Assembly: GCF_000315915.1 (NCBI RefSeq)
Contig: NC_020187.1
Span: forward strand, 310,001 to 374,000
DNA from: Henningerozyma blattae CBS 6284
Lineage: Eukaryota; Ascomycota; Saccharomycetes; Saccharomycetales; Saccharomycetaceae
DNA: 64,000 bases
Reading direction: 5' to 3'
The stretch's first letter is position 1. Every line of letters starts with the position of its first letter. Made by a program: the position numbers and the translations under genes. The notes beneath the pieces are model-generated. The model had not been told where the DNA came from, did no database searches, and worked only from the letters and a program-made list of their open reading frames with translations. This document shows positions 22,191 to 33,275 of the stretch, one piece after another.

Positions 22191-22505
22191 GATTAAAATT
22201 GTTGCCTTATTTAAAAAAAAAATGAGGAACACGTGCTCAATTTAAACAGTAGTATCAGTAATTTATAATCTGTTATGGATTTATAATAGACTATTTTATT
22301 ATCTTTTTTAGGCCATAATTTAAAAATATATAAGCATATAAATGTATATGTTATGATATAGTTAACAATAATATCTAACTAAATAATGAAAATTATATAA
22401 CTTGTAAATTTTTTAAAAAAAAAAAAAAATACGAAGAGTTGTCTTACCTTCTTAACCAAGTTGTTTTGTACCGGTACAATTAAAGGTACCATCCTTCATT
22501 ATGCA
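22191..22505. other. AT-rich spacer downstream of the cysteine-repeat gene
   Basis: 315 bp of AT-rich sequence between repeat B and the 3' end of the pentad-repeat gene, including a run of about 14 A near 22417-22429. No feature recognised. Confidence 0.35.
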
Positions 22506-23291
22506 TTAAAACTCGGCGCATTCACACTCGGCGCATTCACGCTTGGCACTGTCATCTTTGGTGCATTCAAATTCAGTACATTTACAGTTGGCACCGCCAT
22601 CCTTGGTGAATTCACGCTTGGTACAAATACACTTAGTACCATTACTCTTGTCATCATTACTCTTTGTGTTATCATTCATGGCACATTCGCACTCAGTACA
22701 TTGGCTCATGTTACATTCATTCTTAATGCATACACTCTTGGCATTTTCATTCTTAGCACTCTCACTCTTGATGCAGTCATTCTTGATACAATCAATCTTG
22801 ATGCAATCATTCTTAATGCATTCAGTATTACTGCTTTCATTCTTGGTGCATTTATTCTTGGTACAATCATTCTTGGTGCAATCATTCTTAATACATTCAG
22901 TCTTGGTGCTTTCATTCTTGATGCACTCAGTCTTTGTGCTTTCACTCTTGGTACCATCACTCTTAATACATTCATACGTGGTATAGATACACTTGGTACC
23001 ATCAGTCTTGGTATAGATAGACTTAGTGTAAATACACTTGGTACCATTGGTTTTGGTGCAGACACATTTGGTACAGACACACTTGGTGCCATCACTCTTG
23101 GTACAATCATACGTGGTATAGACACATTTGGTGCCATCACTCTTGGTGCACTCGCATTTAGTGTTGATGCACTTCGAATCCTTATCAATTGTACACTTAC
23201 CGATGAAGCTTGATTTCCCTGATTTTTCTCCCTTAGTACATGAGCATTTGCCCTCGTTAGGTTGAATTTCTGACTTTTTATTAAGTGTCAT
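22506..23291 (-). CDS. cysteine-rich pentad-repeat protein, possibly metallothionein-like (function unknown)
   Basis: 261 residues from the first ATG (23291; the longer frame above it has only a TTG start). About the first 40 residues are non-repetitive but already carry K-C-S-C. From there nearly to the end the protein reads as about 44 pentads of form [T/I/A]-K-x-[D/E]-[C/S/G], for example TKSDG, TKCVC, IKNDC, TKTEC. I count about 37 Cys, mostly at the fifth position and often as C-x-C, with very high Lys, Thr, Asn and Glu and almost no hydrophobic residues. No signal peptide or membrane span. The composition and C-x-C pairs suggest metal binding as in Crs5/Cup1, but no known metallothionein has this pentad register that I recognise. 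The 15-bp DNA unit leaves three other frames open too. Confidence 0.6.
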   Translation of the reverse strand: MTLNKKSEIQPNEGKCSCTKGEKSGKSSFIGKCTIDKDSKCINTKCECTKSDGTKCVYTTYDCTKSDGTKCVCTKCVCTKTNGTKCIYTKSIYTKTDGTKCIYTTYECIKSDGTKSESTKTECIKNESTKTECIKNDCTKNDCTKNKCTKNESSNTECIKNDCIKIDCIKNDCIKSESAKNENAKSVCIKNECNMSQCTECECAMNDNTKSNDDKSNGTKCICTKREFTKDGGANCKCTEFECTKDDSAKRECAECECAEF

Positions 23292-26200
23292 TCTAATTTT
23301 TTTGGTTTTGTTTTTTTTGAGTATATTTAGACCTATAATAAAAATTGTTTGTATGTATTGTACTTTCAAAATATCAGAAAAAGATATATTTATGAATTAA
23401 CTGAAAAATATATTATCTTTGTTCTTTTATATAATGTTGCATTTTGAATCGAAAAATTTCATATTGTTTATTTTGTCATTTCCTTTTGGTTACATTTACT
23501 TCCCCAAACATTAACTGAGGAAAATCCTCCAAAATTGTCTCCCTACTAGTAATATTTACTCAACTTCATATCTAAATAATAGCCTAAAGCACAAAAAAAA
23601 GAAACGAAATCGACCAAAGAAATCAGCTCACATAAATAGGATTTTTTTGCTGACTAGTAACATCTTGTTATGTAAAAATCTCTATTTAATGACATTATTT
23701 TACCACCCTTAGAAATTTGTAGAATCTTATTCAAGCATCAAGGTAAAAAGATAAAACAAAATTGTACGAATGATTATATACGCAATCAATAAAGAGTAAT
23801 TGACTATAAAACTAATACTAGTCAAAAATAATCTTTTTTCTCTTCATTTTTTTTTGGATTATTCTTCTTGGTAAAATATATGTTGACATATTTTTGCCTC
23901 CATGAAAATGGCTCTGGTTGTGTATAAGCTACATATTCTATAAATTTCTGTGATATAAGCTACCTAATTAATTATATCGTTATTAATTCGACAGTTTTTT
24001 TTTTACTTCTGCTTCAAATATCCTTCAGCTTCAACCCACCATTGCAGTATACAAAGACTAACTAGAGCTTGTTCTTTATGTCATTCCTCATTTGAAGTTC
24101 ATTGTTCGTCTTTTTGTTCATTCTTGACTTCAATTTTGACTTCATTTTTTTTAGACATTTTTTATGACGTCTTTTTATTCCGAAGGACAATACACAAATT
24201 CTTCGTAGCCAATGTTTCAGGCAATAAAAATAGGGAATGTGTAGGAAAATGTATTAACACGACCGAAGAAAATCATGATTAGATCTCAGTTATTCATTGA
24301 GATACTAGCTTGTTTTTTTGGTATGCGTCTTGGGTAAAAAGGAGTAATTGAAAAACTAATTGATAAGTAATGGTTATTCTATCAAGAATTTCGTTGTTAT
24401 AATGGGGACCTTTTAGGAAACTCATAAAATATTTAGGCACACAATAGGAAAACCCGTATAATGAAAACTAGATGTGGTTAAATATTTATTTACTTTCTCA
24501 TCTTATATTGTAAAATATATATAGCCAGAGTAGTCATATTGTACCATAATTAGTATTTTCACAGGAAATATAGGAAGTAACTATATTTAAGGTTTGGTAT
24601 TGATCCTTAAGCCTACTGTGCTTAGTATACAATTTAACATATGGTAATTCTTCTTTGAAATAATTGAAAACTGTTTTCAGTTTAGATAAAATAAATATAT
24701 TAATCTTACATTACGTTAACATTATTGTCTTAACTGAACCATCTAGAAAGGAACTCATTGTTGTCAAAGTTTATTACTATGCTGCAATAGAAAATGCACT
24801 AAATCGAGTTTGTCGAACTATTTTCTTAATAGGGTGAATGTATGCAAATATATTTAAATATAATTCTAAAAGAAACTCGAATTCCTGCCTAAGTCTGTAG
24901 GGGTTTCCCTCTATATAGTTTCGATTTATTTTATAATACAAAATCTCTATTCTCTTGAGGTATTATTTTCCATAAAATTTCCCTCGAATTCGATTTTTAT
25001 ATAGTAGAGTCTTCAGATATGAAGTTCCAATTTTGGCTTTTAATACTTTTTTCCTTTAACATATGATAATAGAATTGATTAAATTTATCCTCCAAAGCTT
25101 TACTTACTTAAATATTTTTAGGATTAGAACGGTAATTAATAGTTATTCTGTGAATATGAATCTTTTTTAATAATAATTTTTCTATCATCCAATAAGGGTT
25201 AAGGAATTTAAATCCACTGTAGGTATGTAACTAAAAGTAAAAGAGAGGCATTGTTTGCTTATATCTTTCAAAATAATTAAATTTTTATCCATAATTGAAC
25301 TTATTCCGTATCTAAAGTTATTATTTAAAAGCTATCTTTTAACAGAATAATATATGTTTTTAAAGCTTCTATTGAAATATTTAATAAACTTATTTAAATA
25401 ACAAGTAATATTTTTATGTGTATCTTATTTTTAATTAACAAAAAATTCTTTCCTTACAATGAATATAGGCCTTGTAGAGCATATAATTATTTCTTGAAAT
25501 ACTTCCAATAGCTTATCAACAGATATGAGTGTAGTACTACTGATTCAACACAGTCTAAACATAAAAAAAGTATCTTTATAGTATGTTTTGTGTAATGAGG
25601 TTATAAAAATTAGGCTAACTTTAGTTGTTAATATTGTACGTCATTAGAATCCTTTGTATTGGTATTATTATTAGTCATAATTTAGAGAAATACTCCTTTG
25701 TAGAAACCTCCTACCCTTTTAAGTAGGAATAAAAAATATATAAACAACATAAAATACAAATATTAGAAATCGAATAAAAGGTTGCTAATTTATACATTAT
25801 TTTTGAGCAAGAGATGTCAATTCGTCATCGTCTATAGGTGAAAATTTTTCACCTAATTAACATCACAAGAGTTGTATGTTTTTCAAGCTTAGTGTATCCT
25901 TTAGTAGTTACATGATGTACTTAATTTGGTGACAATAAATAATCTATTTAGAATTTTGATCAGCATTTGGACTGTTCAAAATATTTGTACTCATTCTTCA
26001 ATATCTTAGTTGAGTTGTTTGTTGAATAATTTTTATATTTATTTAGTATAGAAAAAGTTCCTTACTTATTTAGGAAAGGGAGTATATAATATACAGTATA
26101 TACAATGAACAGTTGGAACTACTGAAATAAGTTCGTGGTAATTTATACTTCAAAAAATAGATAGATCTTTTATCGAACCAAAGCTACAGCTTTGACAGGT

Positions 26201-26736
26201 TTTTATTAGCAACATATATTCGTGTCGTACTCGCTTTTATCATGAAACAGTGTATCTACTGCTTTATGTATGAAAATTATAAAAATCTAATAATTATATA
26301 TTAGTGGCAATCATTAATTAATAATATTATTTCTATAATCTAAGTATAATACTTATTAAAATTTTTATTATGTATTACGATACTCCAAGAACTTAAAATA
26401 ATAAACAAAACATAAAATATATTTTTAAAGAAAAAATTCTTAATGCAACCAACACTACAAAAATACTGTAAAATTTCAACTTACCATTATCATTAGTATT
26501 CTTATTATAATTTTATAATTACTAATCTCATTATAAAACACGTCTATATTAACTAATATAAATACAAGCTTTCCAGCCAACATTATTGGGGTATAATTTC
26601 AATTGTAAAAAAACCAGAGTAGCAGATAAGTTATTAAAATTATCTGAAATATTTTGAAAAATAAAATAAAACACATTTCAAAACATATATTTTACAAATG
26701 TGAACCTATTTTAGGGAAATTTCCGCATCTCAAAAA
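23292..26736. other. 3.4-kb intergenic desert
   Basis: A+T-rich, with stops in all frames and no frame long enough to list. I searched it by eye for tRNA B boxes, LTR ends and centromere-like CDEI/CDEIII pairs. The nearest thing is an isolated ATTCCGAAGG near 24178 without a CDEI partner at a normal distance. The first bases are the promoter of the cysteine-repeat gene. Confidence 0.4.
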
Positions 26737-27256
26737 TTAATCTGCAAATTCAGGTCTCAAATCTGAACGACGTGGTACAACTAATGGATGTAATTGAGCC
26801 AAGTATGTAATAGCCCACATTAAGAACATCATGGCTAGTGAAAGAATAACGGTACTTCTCCAAACTCTATTAAAGAAGATACTCCATCAAAATTTTTACA
26901 AATGTATCAATTAACACAATGTAGAAATTTAAAATTAATATAAATGTTAGTAAATTGCTTCAAAATTATTGAGATGATTTACAAGTGTAAATCAACTTAA
27001 CGGCATATAAGATAAAGTTAATGAAAATAATTTGGGTCTTCATTGTTAAATAAACATACGTTCTATTTTCTTGCGGGGCAAATCTCCAGAAGATAGCAGA
27101 AATGGCAGAAACAGCCAAAAATGTGAATACAACAGTGTAACTAATGCAAAATAAGAAGTTAATTTAAAGCATTGTTAGTAAAAAGGAGCTGGTTATATTA
27201 AATGGTTTTAGTCTCAAAATAAAGTAAAACCAATATATTTTAACATACAAACTCAT
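26737..27256 (-). CDS. VMA9: V-ATPase V0 subunit e, three exons
   Basis: 72 residues from exons 27249-27256, 27060-27140 and 26737-26866. Donors are GTATGT (27248-27243 and 27059-27054). Each intron has a TACTAAC branch point, and acceptors end TTAG and ATAG. The protein starts MSFYTVVFTFLAVSA and ends with LHPLVVPRRSDLRPEFAD, nearly identical to the end of S. cerevisiae Vma9 (73 aa), an essential two-span V0 subunit. S. cerevisiae VMA9 also has two introns with a tiny first exon. The gene is too fragmented to show as an open frame. It diverges from STP22; in S. cerevisiae both are also close together (YCL005W-A, YCL008C). Confidence 0.95.
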
Positions 27257-27597
27257 ATTGTGGGTAACTATGGAAGGCCTATTATTTAATTTGCACTATT
27301 AAGACTTTAATTTTAACAATCAAATGAACCTGGTTCTTCTATTAATAACTAGTCTGTTTTTCTCTTTTTTTTTCACTAACCTTTCAGTTTGCATTATTGT
27401 AAACTAAAGGTGTCTGTAAGCCCGAAGAATGAATACGGAATTTTGGGAAAATAAAGCTGGTAAAGCTAAGGCCAAAAGAAAGGACTTGAAAAAAAGGGTC
27501 TTAATCTTGACAATATCCAGGAAATTTAAAGATAAGGACAATATTTTAAGCATATTTATTCTGCTCGTTCAAATTGGAATATAAAATCCTCGATATA
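27257..27597. promoter_or_regulatory. divergent promoter of VMA9 and STP22
   Basis: 341 bp between two outward-facing intron-containing genes. It holds a poly(T)/(A)-rich segment near 27355-27375 and no motif I can name. Confidence 0.5.
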
Positions 27598-29455
27598 ATG
27601 GACAAAGGATTGAGCACTGGACCAGTACCGAAAGCCGTCGTGGAATGGCTTTTCAAAGTTATCCAACCTGTATGTATTTTAAATGTTCCTAAAAAGCAAT
27701 TGGCAATGATATCTAACAAGTTCCATGTTACTAACAATTGTGCAACATATATATATATCTTGTTTAAGACAGATTTACAAAGATGCTAAAGCCACTTTCC
27801 ATGATTCTATGGTAGTTTTGAGCGAATTTAAGCAGTTGAGACCAAGAACTCGTGTTTTCACAAATTCTGAAGGTAGTTCAGAGCTATTACTCTGCATATA
27901 TGGGGAACCTGTACCAGAATCTTCCATTCAAACTCCTGTATTAATATGGGTCCCCCAAAATTATCCTGCAGAACCTCCTAATGTATTCCTAGATTTGGAA
28001 AAACTACAAAATGCTAGAATAAGAATCAGTAATCACATTGATTCTAACGGTAGAATATTTTTACCCATTCTAAATAAGTGGGACTATAGGACTTCTACAT
28101 TACAATCACTACTTATTGAATTAATCCATACAATCTACTCTACCACACTCGTTGATCCTGTAATAAGTGTATCACCTGATAAATTTAACTCATCAAGACC
28201 AATGGGTAACCAACCAGTACAGTCACCACCTTTACCACCTTTACCTAGCAAAAAACTACTCGAGCAACAATCACAATCTATTCAAAACGATAGTATTAAC
28301 AATGATCAACGTGATAACAATACCTTCCAAATACCCTCATCATACAAGCAAAATGAAATACATGATTCTTCCAATAATGAGAATAATTATCAAAAATTTG
28401 AATCTACTCCATCAATATCGCCTTCAATAACAGATATATCCTCTCAACAGACCACAGGGTCGGATACTTCCATACATTTATCAAAACATATGGTCGACAC
28501 TTCAATTGATCATCAATGTATGGAAAGAACACAATATAATGTGGATAATTCATTTAATCCACATTTCAATCATCCAAATAATTCCAACCAATATATTAGA
28601 AATAACTCTAATCTGTCACATTCATCATACAATACAAATTCTATCAATATACCGTTGGAATCTTCCTCTATGAAATCCCCACAACTTCCACCTAAACCAT
28701 ATTTCAACTCTAGAATAAATTCTAATAATTCATCAATCAATCAAGCAGTTCAAACGAAACCATCTCTTATTTCGCCATCTGCCAATACTGTGCCCCTTAA
28801 TACAAATAATACAACTACTGTTAAAAGTGATATTCATATATTGCCAATTAATCAAAACATTAATGCTAGAAATAAACCCCCATTAAAACCACCTGCACCT
28901 CCATCCATTGATATATTAACTTCATATGATAATAACAAGGATACTGGTGATCCAAGATATAAAGATGCCATTAATCAACTACAAAATACATTAAATTCAT
29001 TGGATATTACAGCTTCTAATAATTTAGAAAGTCAAGTGATTAACAGGAAGAAAGCTATGGAATCTGCATTACTACAATTTGAAAATATGTATAAATATGA
29101 ATGTGACGTTTTGAAAAATACTGATGATCAAATTAATCAAAAATTGCACGATATTGAATCTCAAGAAATTATACTAGATAAAGAAATTCAAAAAGTAGAT
29201 TTGTTTAAAGAGAAAAATAACGAGGATCTATTGGATCCTAACACACTCGCCAGTGCTGAGACGATTGCTATAAACCAATTATATGAATTGGTGGCTACTG
29301 ATTATGCACTTACAGATTCAATTCAACTTTTAAGCAGACTTTTAAGCCGTGAGATAATTACACTAGAAATTTTTGTTAAAAAAAATAGAGAATTAGCAAG
29401 AAAACAGTTTTTAACTAGAGTTCATATAAATAAGATTACACAGTATTTAGTGTAA
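27598..29455 (+). CDS. STP22: ESCRT-I subunit Stp22/Vps23 (TSG101 homolog), one intron
   Basis: 584 residues after splicing exon 27598-27669 to 27773-29455. The intron has donor GTATGT at 27670, branch TACTAAC at 27729-27735 and acceptor ACAG ending at 27772. Splicing gives VEWLFKVIQP|IYKDAKATFHDS, which matches Vps23 across the junction. ESCRT-I sorts ubiquitinated membrane cargo into multivesicular bodies. The UEV domain covers about residues 1-150. A long N/S/P-rich linker with PPLPP and LPPKP motifs follows, then a coiled coil (about 400-490) and the C-terminal steadiness box (INQLYELVATDYALTDSI ... RELARKQFL). It is longer than S. cerevisiae Stp22 (385 aa) mainly through the linker. Confidence 0.94.
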
Positions 29456-29781
29456 AAAACAATCATTATTTGCATCATATTTTATTTTTCATTTTTCATT
29501 TTTTATTTTTTATTTATTTTTTTTTTGAGAGGGAGAGCAATATTATCACCATGCACGATTACGGACTAAAAGAAAAAAAAAAATTTTCACGATGAGCTAA
29601 GTTTTGAAAATTTTGAAAAATTTGGATCGATGATAATAATAATACTCTTGTAAAATATTCACTATATAGTAATAACACTAATTAAAGAAAAAGAAGTAAA
29701 ACATATTTGGATTGTAATTGAAATTATTTTTTTTTTACTTTACCTTTTTTTAATTGAATAAGATTTAAATCAAGACGAAAA
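29456..29781 (+). promoter_or_regulatory. CBF5 promoter with PAC and RRPE motifs
   Basis: 326 bp. A PAC core (CGATGAGCT) begins at 29590 and an RRPE-type element (TGAAAATTTTGAAAAATTT) lies at 29605-29623. This adjacent pair is the hallmark of ribosome-biogenesis gene promoters in yeasts (Stb3, and Dot6/Tod6, binding sites). Confidence 0.8.
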
Positions 29782-31218
29782 ATGTCAAAAGATTATGTTA
29801 TTACACCAGAAGCTAGTGGTTCCGTTGCTAATACTAGTGAATGGCCATTATTATTAAAAGATTTTGATAAATTATTAGTTAGAAGTTCTCATTACACTCC
29901 TATCCCAAATGGTTCTTCCCCATTAAAGAGAGATTTAAAATCATATATTAGTTCTGGTGTTATTAACTTAGATAAACCATCTAATCCATCATCCCATGAA
30001 GTTGTTGCTTGGATTAAACGTATTTTACGTTGTGAAAAGACTGGTCACTCTGGTACCTTGGATCCAAAAGTTACTGGTTGTTTAATTGTTTGTATTGATA
30101 GAGCTACTAGATTAGTCAAATCTCAACAAGGTGCTGGTAAAGAGTATGTTTGTATTGTTAGATTACATGATGCTCTAAAAGATGAAAAAGATTTAGGACG
30201 TTCATTAGAAAACTTAACTGGTGCTTTATTCCAAAGACCACCTTTAATTTCTGCTGTTAAACGTCAATTACGTGTTCGTACAATTTATGAATCTAATTTG
30301 ATTGAATTTGATAATAAAAGAAACTTGGGTGTCTTTTGGGCATCATGTGAAGCAGGTACTTATATGCGTACACTTTGTGTTCATTTAGGTATGTTGTTGG
30401 GTGTTGGTGGTCATATGCAAGAATTACGTCGTGTTAGATCTGGTGCTTTATCTGAAAATGATAATATGGTTACATTACATGATGTTTTAGATGCCCAATG
30501 GGTTTATGATAATACTAGAGATGAATCGTATTTAAGAAAGATTATTCAACCATTAGAAACTTTATTAGTTGGTTATAAGAGAATTGTCGTTAAGGATTCT
30601 GCCGTTAATGCTGTTTGTTATGGTGCCAAATTAATGATTCCAGGTTTATTACGTTATGAAGAAGGTATTGAATTATATGATGAAGTTGTTTTAATTACTA
30701 CTAAAGGTGAAGCTATTGCTGTTGCTATTGCTCAAATGTCTACAGTTGATTTGGCTTCATGTGATCATGGTGTTGTTGCTACTGTGAAGAGATGTATTAT
30801 GGAAAGAGATTTATATCCAAGAAGATGGGGTCTTGGTCCAATAGCACAAAAGAAGAAACAATTGAAAGCTGATGGTAAATTGGATAAATATGGCCGTATA
30901 AATGAAAACACTCCAGAAGATTGGAAGAAGAATTATGTGGATGAATCTGCTGAAGGAACCAAGACTAGTGAAAAATCTAGCGAAGAAACTAAACCATTAA
31001 TTAAAGAAGTTGAAAAGAAGGAAGAAAAGAAGGAAGAAAAGAAGGAAGAAAAGAAAGAAGAAAAGAAGGAAGAAAAGGAAGAAAAGAAAGAAAGAAAGAA
31101 AAGAAAGAAAAGAAGGAAAAGAAGGAAAAGAAAGACAAAAAGAAAAAAAGAAAAAAAGAGAAAGGCAGAAGATGAAGATGGTGAATCTGAAAAGAAGAAG
31201 AAGAAATCCAAGAAATAG
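29782..31218 (+). CDS. CBF5: rRNA pseudouridine synthase, H/ACA snoRNP catalytic subunit (dyskerin)
   Basis: 478 residues (S. cerevisiae 483). Isomerises uridines in rRNA, guided by H/ACA snoRNAs with Nop10, Nhp2 and Gar1 in the nucleolus. The TruB catalytic motif [14 protein letters not shown] carries the catalytic Asp at residue 94. The RNA-binding motif [12 protein letters not shown] and the PUA domain (about 270-345) follow. The tail holds KKEEKKEE repeats, then an unusual stretch of mostly K and R (from about residue 432), then the normal acidic-basic end [18 protein letters not shown]. The purine-only tail DNA leaves several frames open on both strands; those are shadows. CBF5 and RFX1 are also neighbours in S. 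cerevisiae (YLR175W/YLR176C). Confidence 0.97.
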   Translation: MSKDYVITPEASGSVANTSEWPLLLKDFDKLLVRSSHYTPIPNGSSPLKRDLKSYISSGVINLDKPSNPSSHEVVAWIKRILRCEKTGHSGTLDPKVTGCLIVCIDRATRLVKSQQGAGKEYVCIVRLHDALKDEKDLGRSLENLTGALFQRPPLISAVKRQLRVRTIYESNLIEFDNKRNLGVFWASCEAGTYMRTLCVHLGMLLGVGGHMQELRRVRSGALSENDNMVTLHDVLDAQWVYDNTRDESYLRKIIQPLETLLVGYKRIVVKDSAVNAVCYGAKLMIPGLLRYEEGIELYDEVVLITTKGEAIAVAIAQMSTVDLASCDHGVVATVKRCIMERDLYPRRWGLGPIAQKKKQLKADGKLDKYGRINENTPEDWKKNYVDESAEGTKTSEKSSEETKPLIKEVEKKEEKKEEKKEEKKEEKKEEKEEKKERKKRKKRRKRRKRKTKRKKEKKRKAEDEDGESEKKKKKSKK

Positions 31219-31676
31219 TTGTAGCAGTGATTATCCGCAACAATCTTTGTAAATTAAGTTCAACAAAAAAATATAAACAACAACAATTATATGTATATTG
31301 TAATTCATTTTGTATGGCATTTTGATATTTTCTATTTAATTTATATATATAAAACACAACATTATTACAATACCTGAAAATCATAATAAAATTGATTAGA
31401 AAAGATTATTTTTTTTATTTTTTTGATAAATTATATATGGGATCATTATGTTTTTTTATTATATATTATATATTATATATTATTATGATTATTATTGTTA
31501 TTGTTATTATTATATTGTACAATTCTAGATCTATAAAGAATTATATTGTGTTACAACCAGTTGTAACTACTTAAAAAAGAAGGGGAAATAACTATGCTTT
31601 GAGCGAAGTGATAATGTACAGGCAAAACAAAAGATGCAGTTGTAAGTGCGATAAATTTGTAAAATGAATTTTTTTT
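31219..31676. other. convergent 3' region of CBF5 and SIS1
   Basis: 458 bp of AT-rich 3' UTR sequence with simple TATATTA and ATTATT repeats around 31455-31515. No gene. Confidence 0.4.
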
Positions 31677-32738
31677 TTAGAAATTGTCAGCAATGGCACG
31701 TCTTTGAGAATCGGTTAAAGATATTGGGTAATTAATTTTATATTTAATAATCAAATTACCTCTTTGACCAGGGTTTTTAGAAATCGGCATACCTTGACCA
31801 GGATAAGTATTTTCTTCAGTAGGTTGTACCGGTTGAGATCTCGAGAGTGGTAAAGTTCTTCCGTCTAATGTTTGTAAAGTCTTGGAAAACCCTAGTAAAG
31901 ATTCTTTAAAAGTAAGAGGTAAAGTATATATGATATTATCACCGTCTCTCTTGTATAGGGGATGTTTTTTCTCTTTTATAATGAATTGTAAAGTCTTTCT
32001 ACCACCAGTAGAAGGGTTATAATCACCATGATTTTTATAGGTTAGTTTTGTACCTTCTTTCCAACCAGGTTTTAAATTGATATCGATTTGAACTTTTTCA
32101 GGTTCTCCACGCATCCCCTTTCTACCTATTTTAAAAGATTTTTTCTTACCAGTGAATAAATCTTCTAAACTAACAGGGATATCGACAGAGACGACTTCTT
32201 CTTCATGAGGTGAAGCAGATGAAAAGCCACCTGGCATACCACCTGGCATACCACCCATACCGGCGGGCATACCGCCCATACCACCTGGCATACTTCCCAT
32301 CCCACCGGGCATACCACCCATGCCACCTGGGAATCCGCTTGAAGAAAATCTTGCACCACCAGCACCACTTGGGAATCCACTACTGAAACCTGAAAAGCCT
32401 GAATCGTTTGAACCAAAGAATTGAGAAAAGATATTAAATGCATCATCATTTGAAAAAGAATGAGTAGAACCACCACCGCCTGGGAAACCTGATTGGCCTT
32501 GGAAAGAGGGACCACCATTTCTTGCAGCATCCAGACCATATTGATCATAAACTGATCTCTTGTTGGAATCGCTTAGGATTTCAAAAGCTTCTGAAATTTC
32601 TTTAAATTTTTCAGTATCACCAGTAGGTTTGTCTGGATGATATTTCAAAGCTGCCTTTCTATAACCTTTTTTAATTTCTGCATCTGAAGCGGAGGATGAG
32701 ACACCCAATAGATCGTACAATTTAGTTTCTTTAACCAT
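31677..32738 (-). CDS. SIS1: type II Hsp40 co-chaperone Sis1
   Basis: 353 residues (S. cerevisiae 352). Essential J-protein that stimulates Ssa Hsp70 in the cytosol and nucleus and acts in prion propagation and translation initiation. The J domain (1-70) has the HPD motif in [16 protein letters not shown]. The G/F region (70-120) is followed by a G/M region of GGMPGGM-type repeats (about 120-180), two C-terminal beta-barrel domains and the dimerisation segment ending RRAIADNF. I chose the ATG at 32738 because it gives [14 protein letters not shown], the exact family start; the 43 upstream in-frame codons contain a (TG)n microsatellite and are not conserved. Confidence 0.97.
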   Translation of the reverse strand: MVKETKLYDLLGVSSSASDAEIKKGYRKAALKYHPDKPTGDTEKFKEISEAFEILSDSNKRSVYDQYGLDAARNGGPSFQGQSGFPGGGGSTHSFSNDDAFNIFSQFFGSNDSGFSGFSSGFPSGAGGARFSSSGFPGGMGGMPGGMGSMPGGMGGMPAGMGGMPGGMPGGFSSASPHEEEVVSVDIPVSLEDLFTGKKKSFKIGRKGMRGEPEKVQIDINLKPGWKEGTKLTYKNHGDYNPSTGGRKTLQFIIKEKKHPLYKRDGDNIIYTLPLTFKESLLGFSKTLQTLDGRTLPLSRSQPVQPTEENTYPGQGMPISKNPGQRGNLIIKYKINYPISLTDSQRRAIADNF

Positions 32739-33168
32739 GTGTAAGTTGTATGTGTGTGTGTGTGTGTGTGTGTGTATGAGGTTTTGGGGTGGGAAGATTG
32801 TATGGAAGCCAATGGTTAGGGAAGCGAGAGCGGATAATAGTGTTTTCTTAAATATACCGAGAAACAAATAGTAATAAATAATAGTAATGTATAAGGTGTA
32901 TTTCTAGAATATTCTATTAAATTTCTAGAAAATGCGAGATTGAGCAAGCGAAAGTGAGATTGAGCGAGCAAAAGTGAGAATGAGCAAGCGAAAGTGAGAG
33001 TGAGCAAGCGAAAGTGAGAGTGAGCAAGCGAAAGTGAGAGTGAGCGGAAAATGTATGTAAAGGTACAAATGTGCATTGCCAAATACAATCATGTAATGTC
33101 ACAAAAGAAAATGCTTGAAAAATGCTATGCAAATATATATATAGATATAAGAGTAAAACGTAAATAAC

Positions 33169-33199
<31 letters not shown>

Positions 33200-33275
33200 G
33201 TGTGTGTGTAAAAAAAAAGAAATAGAGGAAGAGGTGAAACAAACAACAATGATGAGCGAGAGTGTATATGTTAAA
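32739..33275 (-). promoter_or_regulatory. SIS1 promoter with heat-shock elements and tandem repeats
   Basis: 537 bp between RFX1 and SIS1. A perfect three-unit heat-shock element TTCTAGAATATTC lies at 32902-32914 and a further TTCTAGAA at 32923-32930, 165-195 bp upstream of the start; Hsf1 drives SIS1 in S. cerevisiae. A (TG)n run lies at 32751-32774, a 5 x 20-bp repeat at 32941-33040 and a (TGTATG)n run at 33170-33209. Confidence 0.85.
32941..33040. repeat. 20-bp minisatellite, five copies
   Basis: Five head-to-tail 20-bp units, TGAGCAAGCGAAAGTGAGAx, each differing from the consensus at no more than a few positions, lie just upstream of the SIS1 heat-shock elements and end in a partial sixth unit. 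Confidence 0.9.

Noticed and set aside
22706..23188. Alternative genes in the three other open frames of the pentad repeat
   Set aside because: They lack an ATG or a non-repetitive N-terminus; only the minus frame from 23291 has both.
32739..32867. N-terminal extension of SIS1 by 43 codons
   Set aside because: It reads through a TG microsatellite and is not part of the J-protein family; the ATG at 32738 gives the canonical start.
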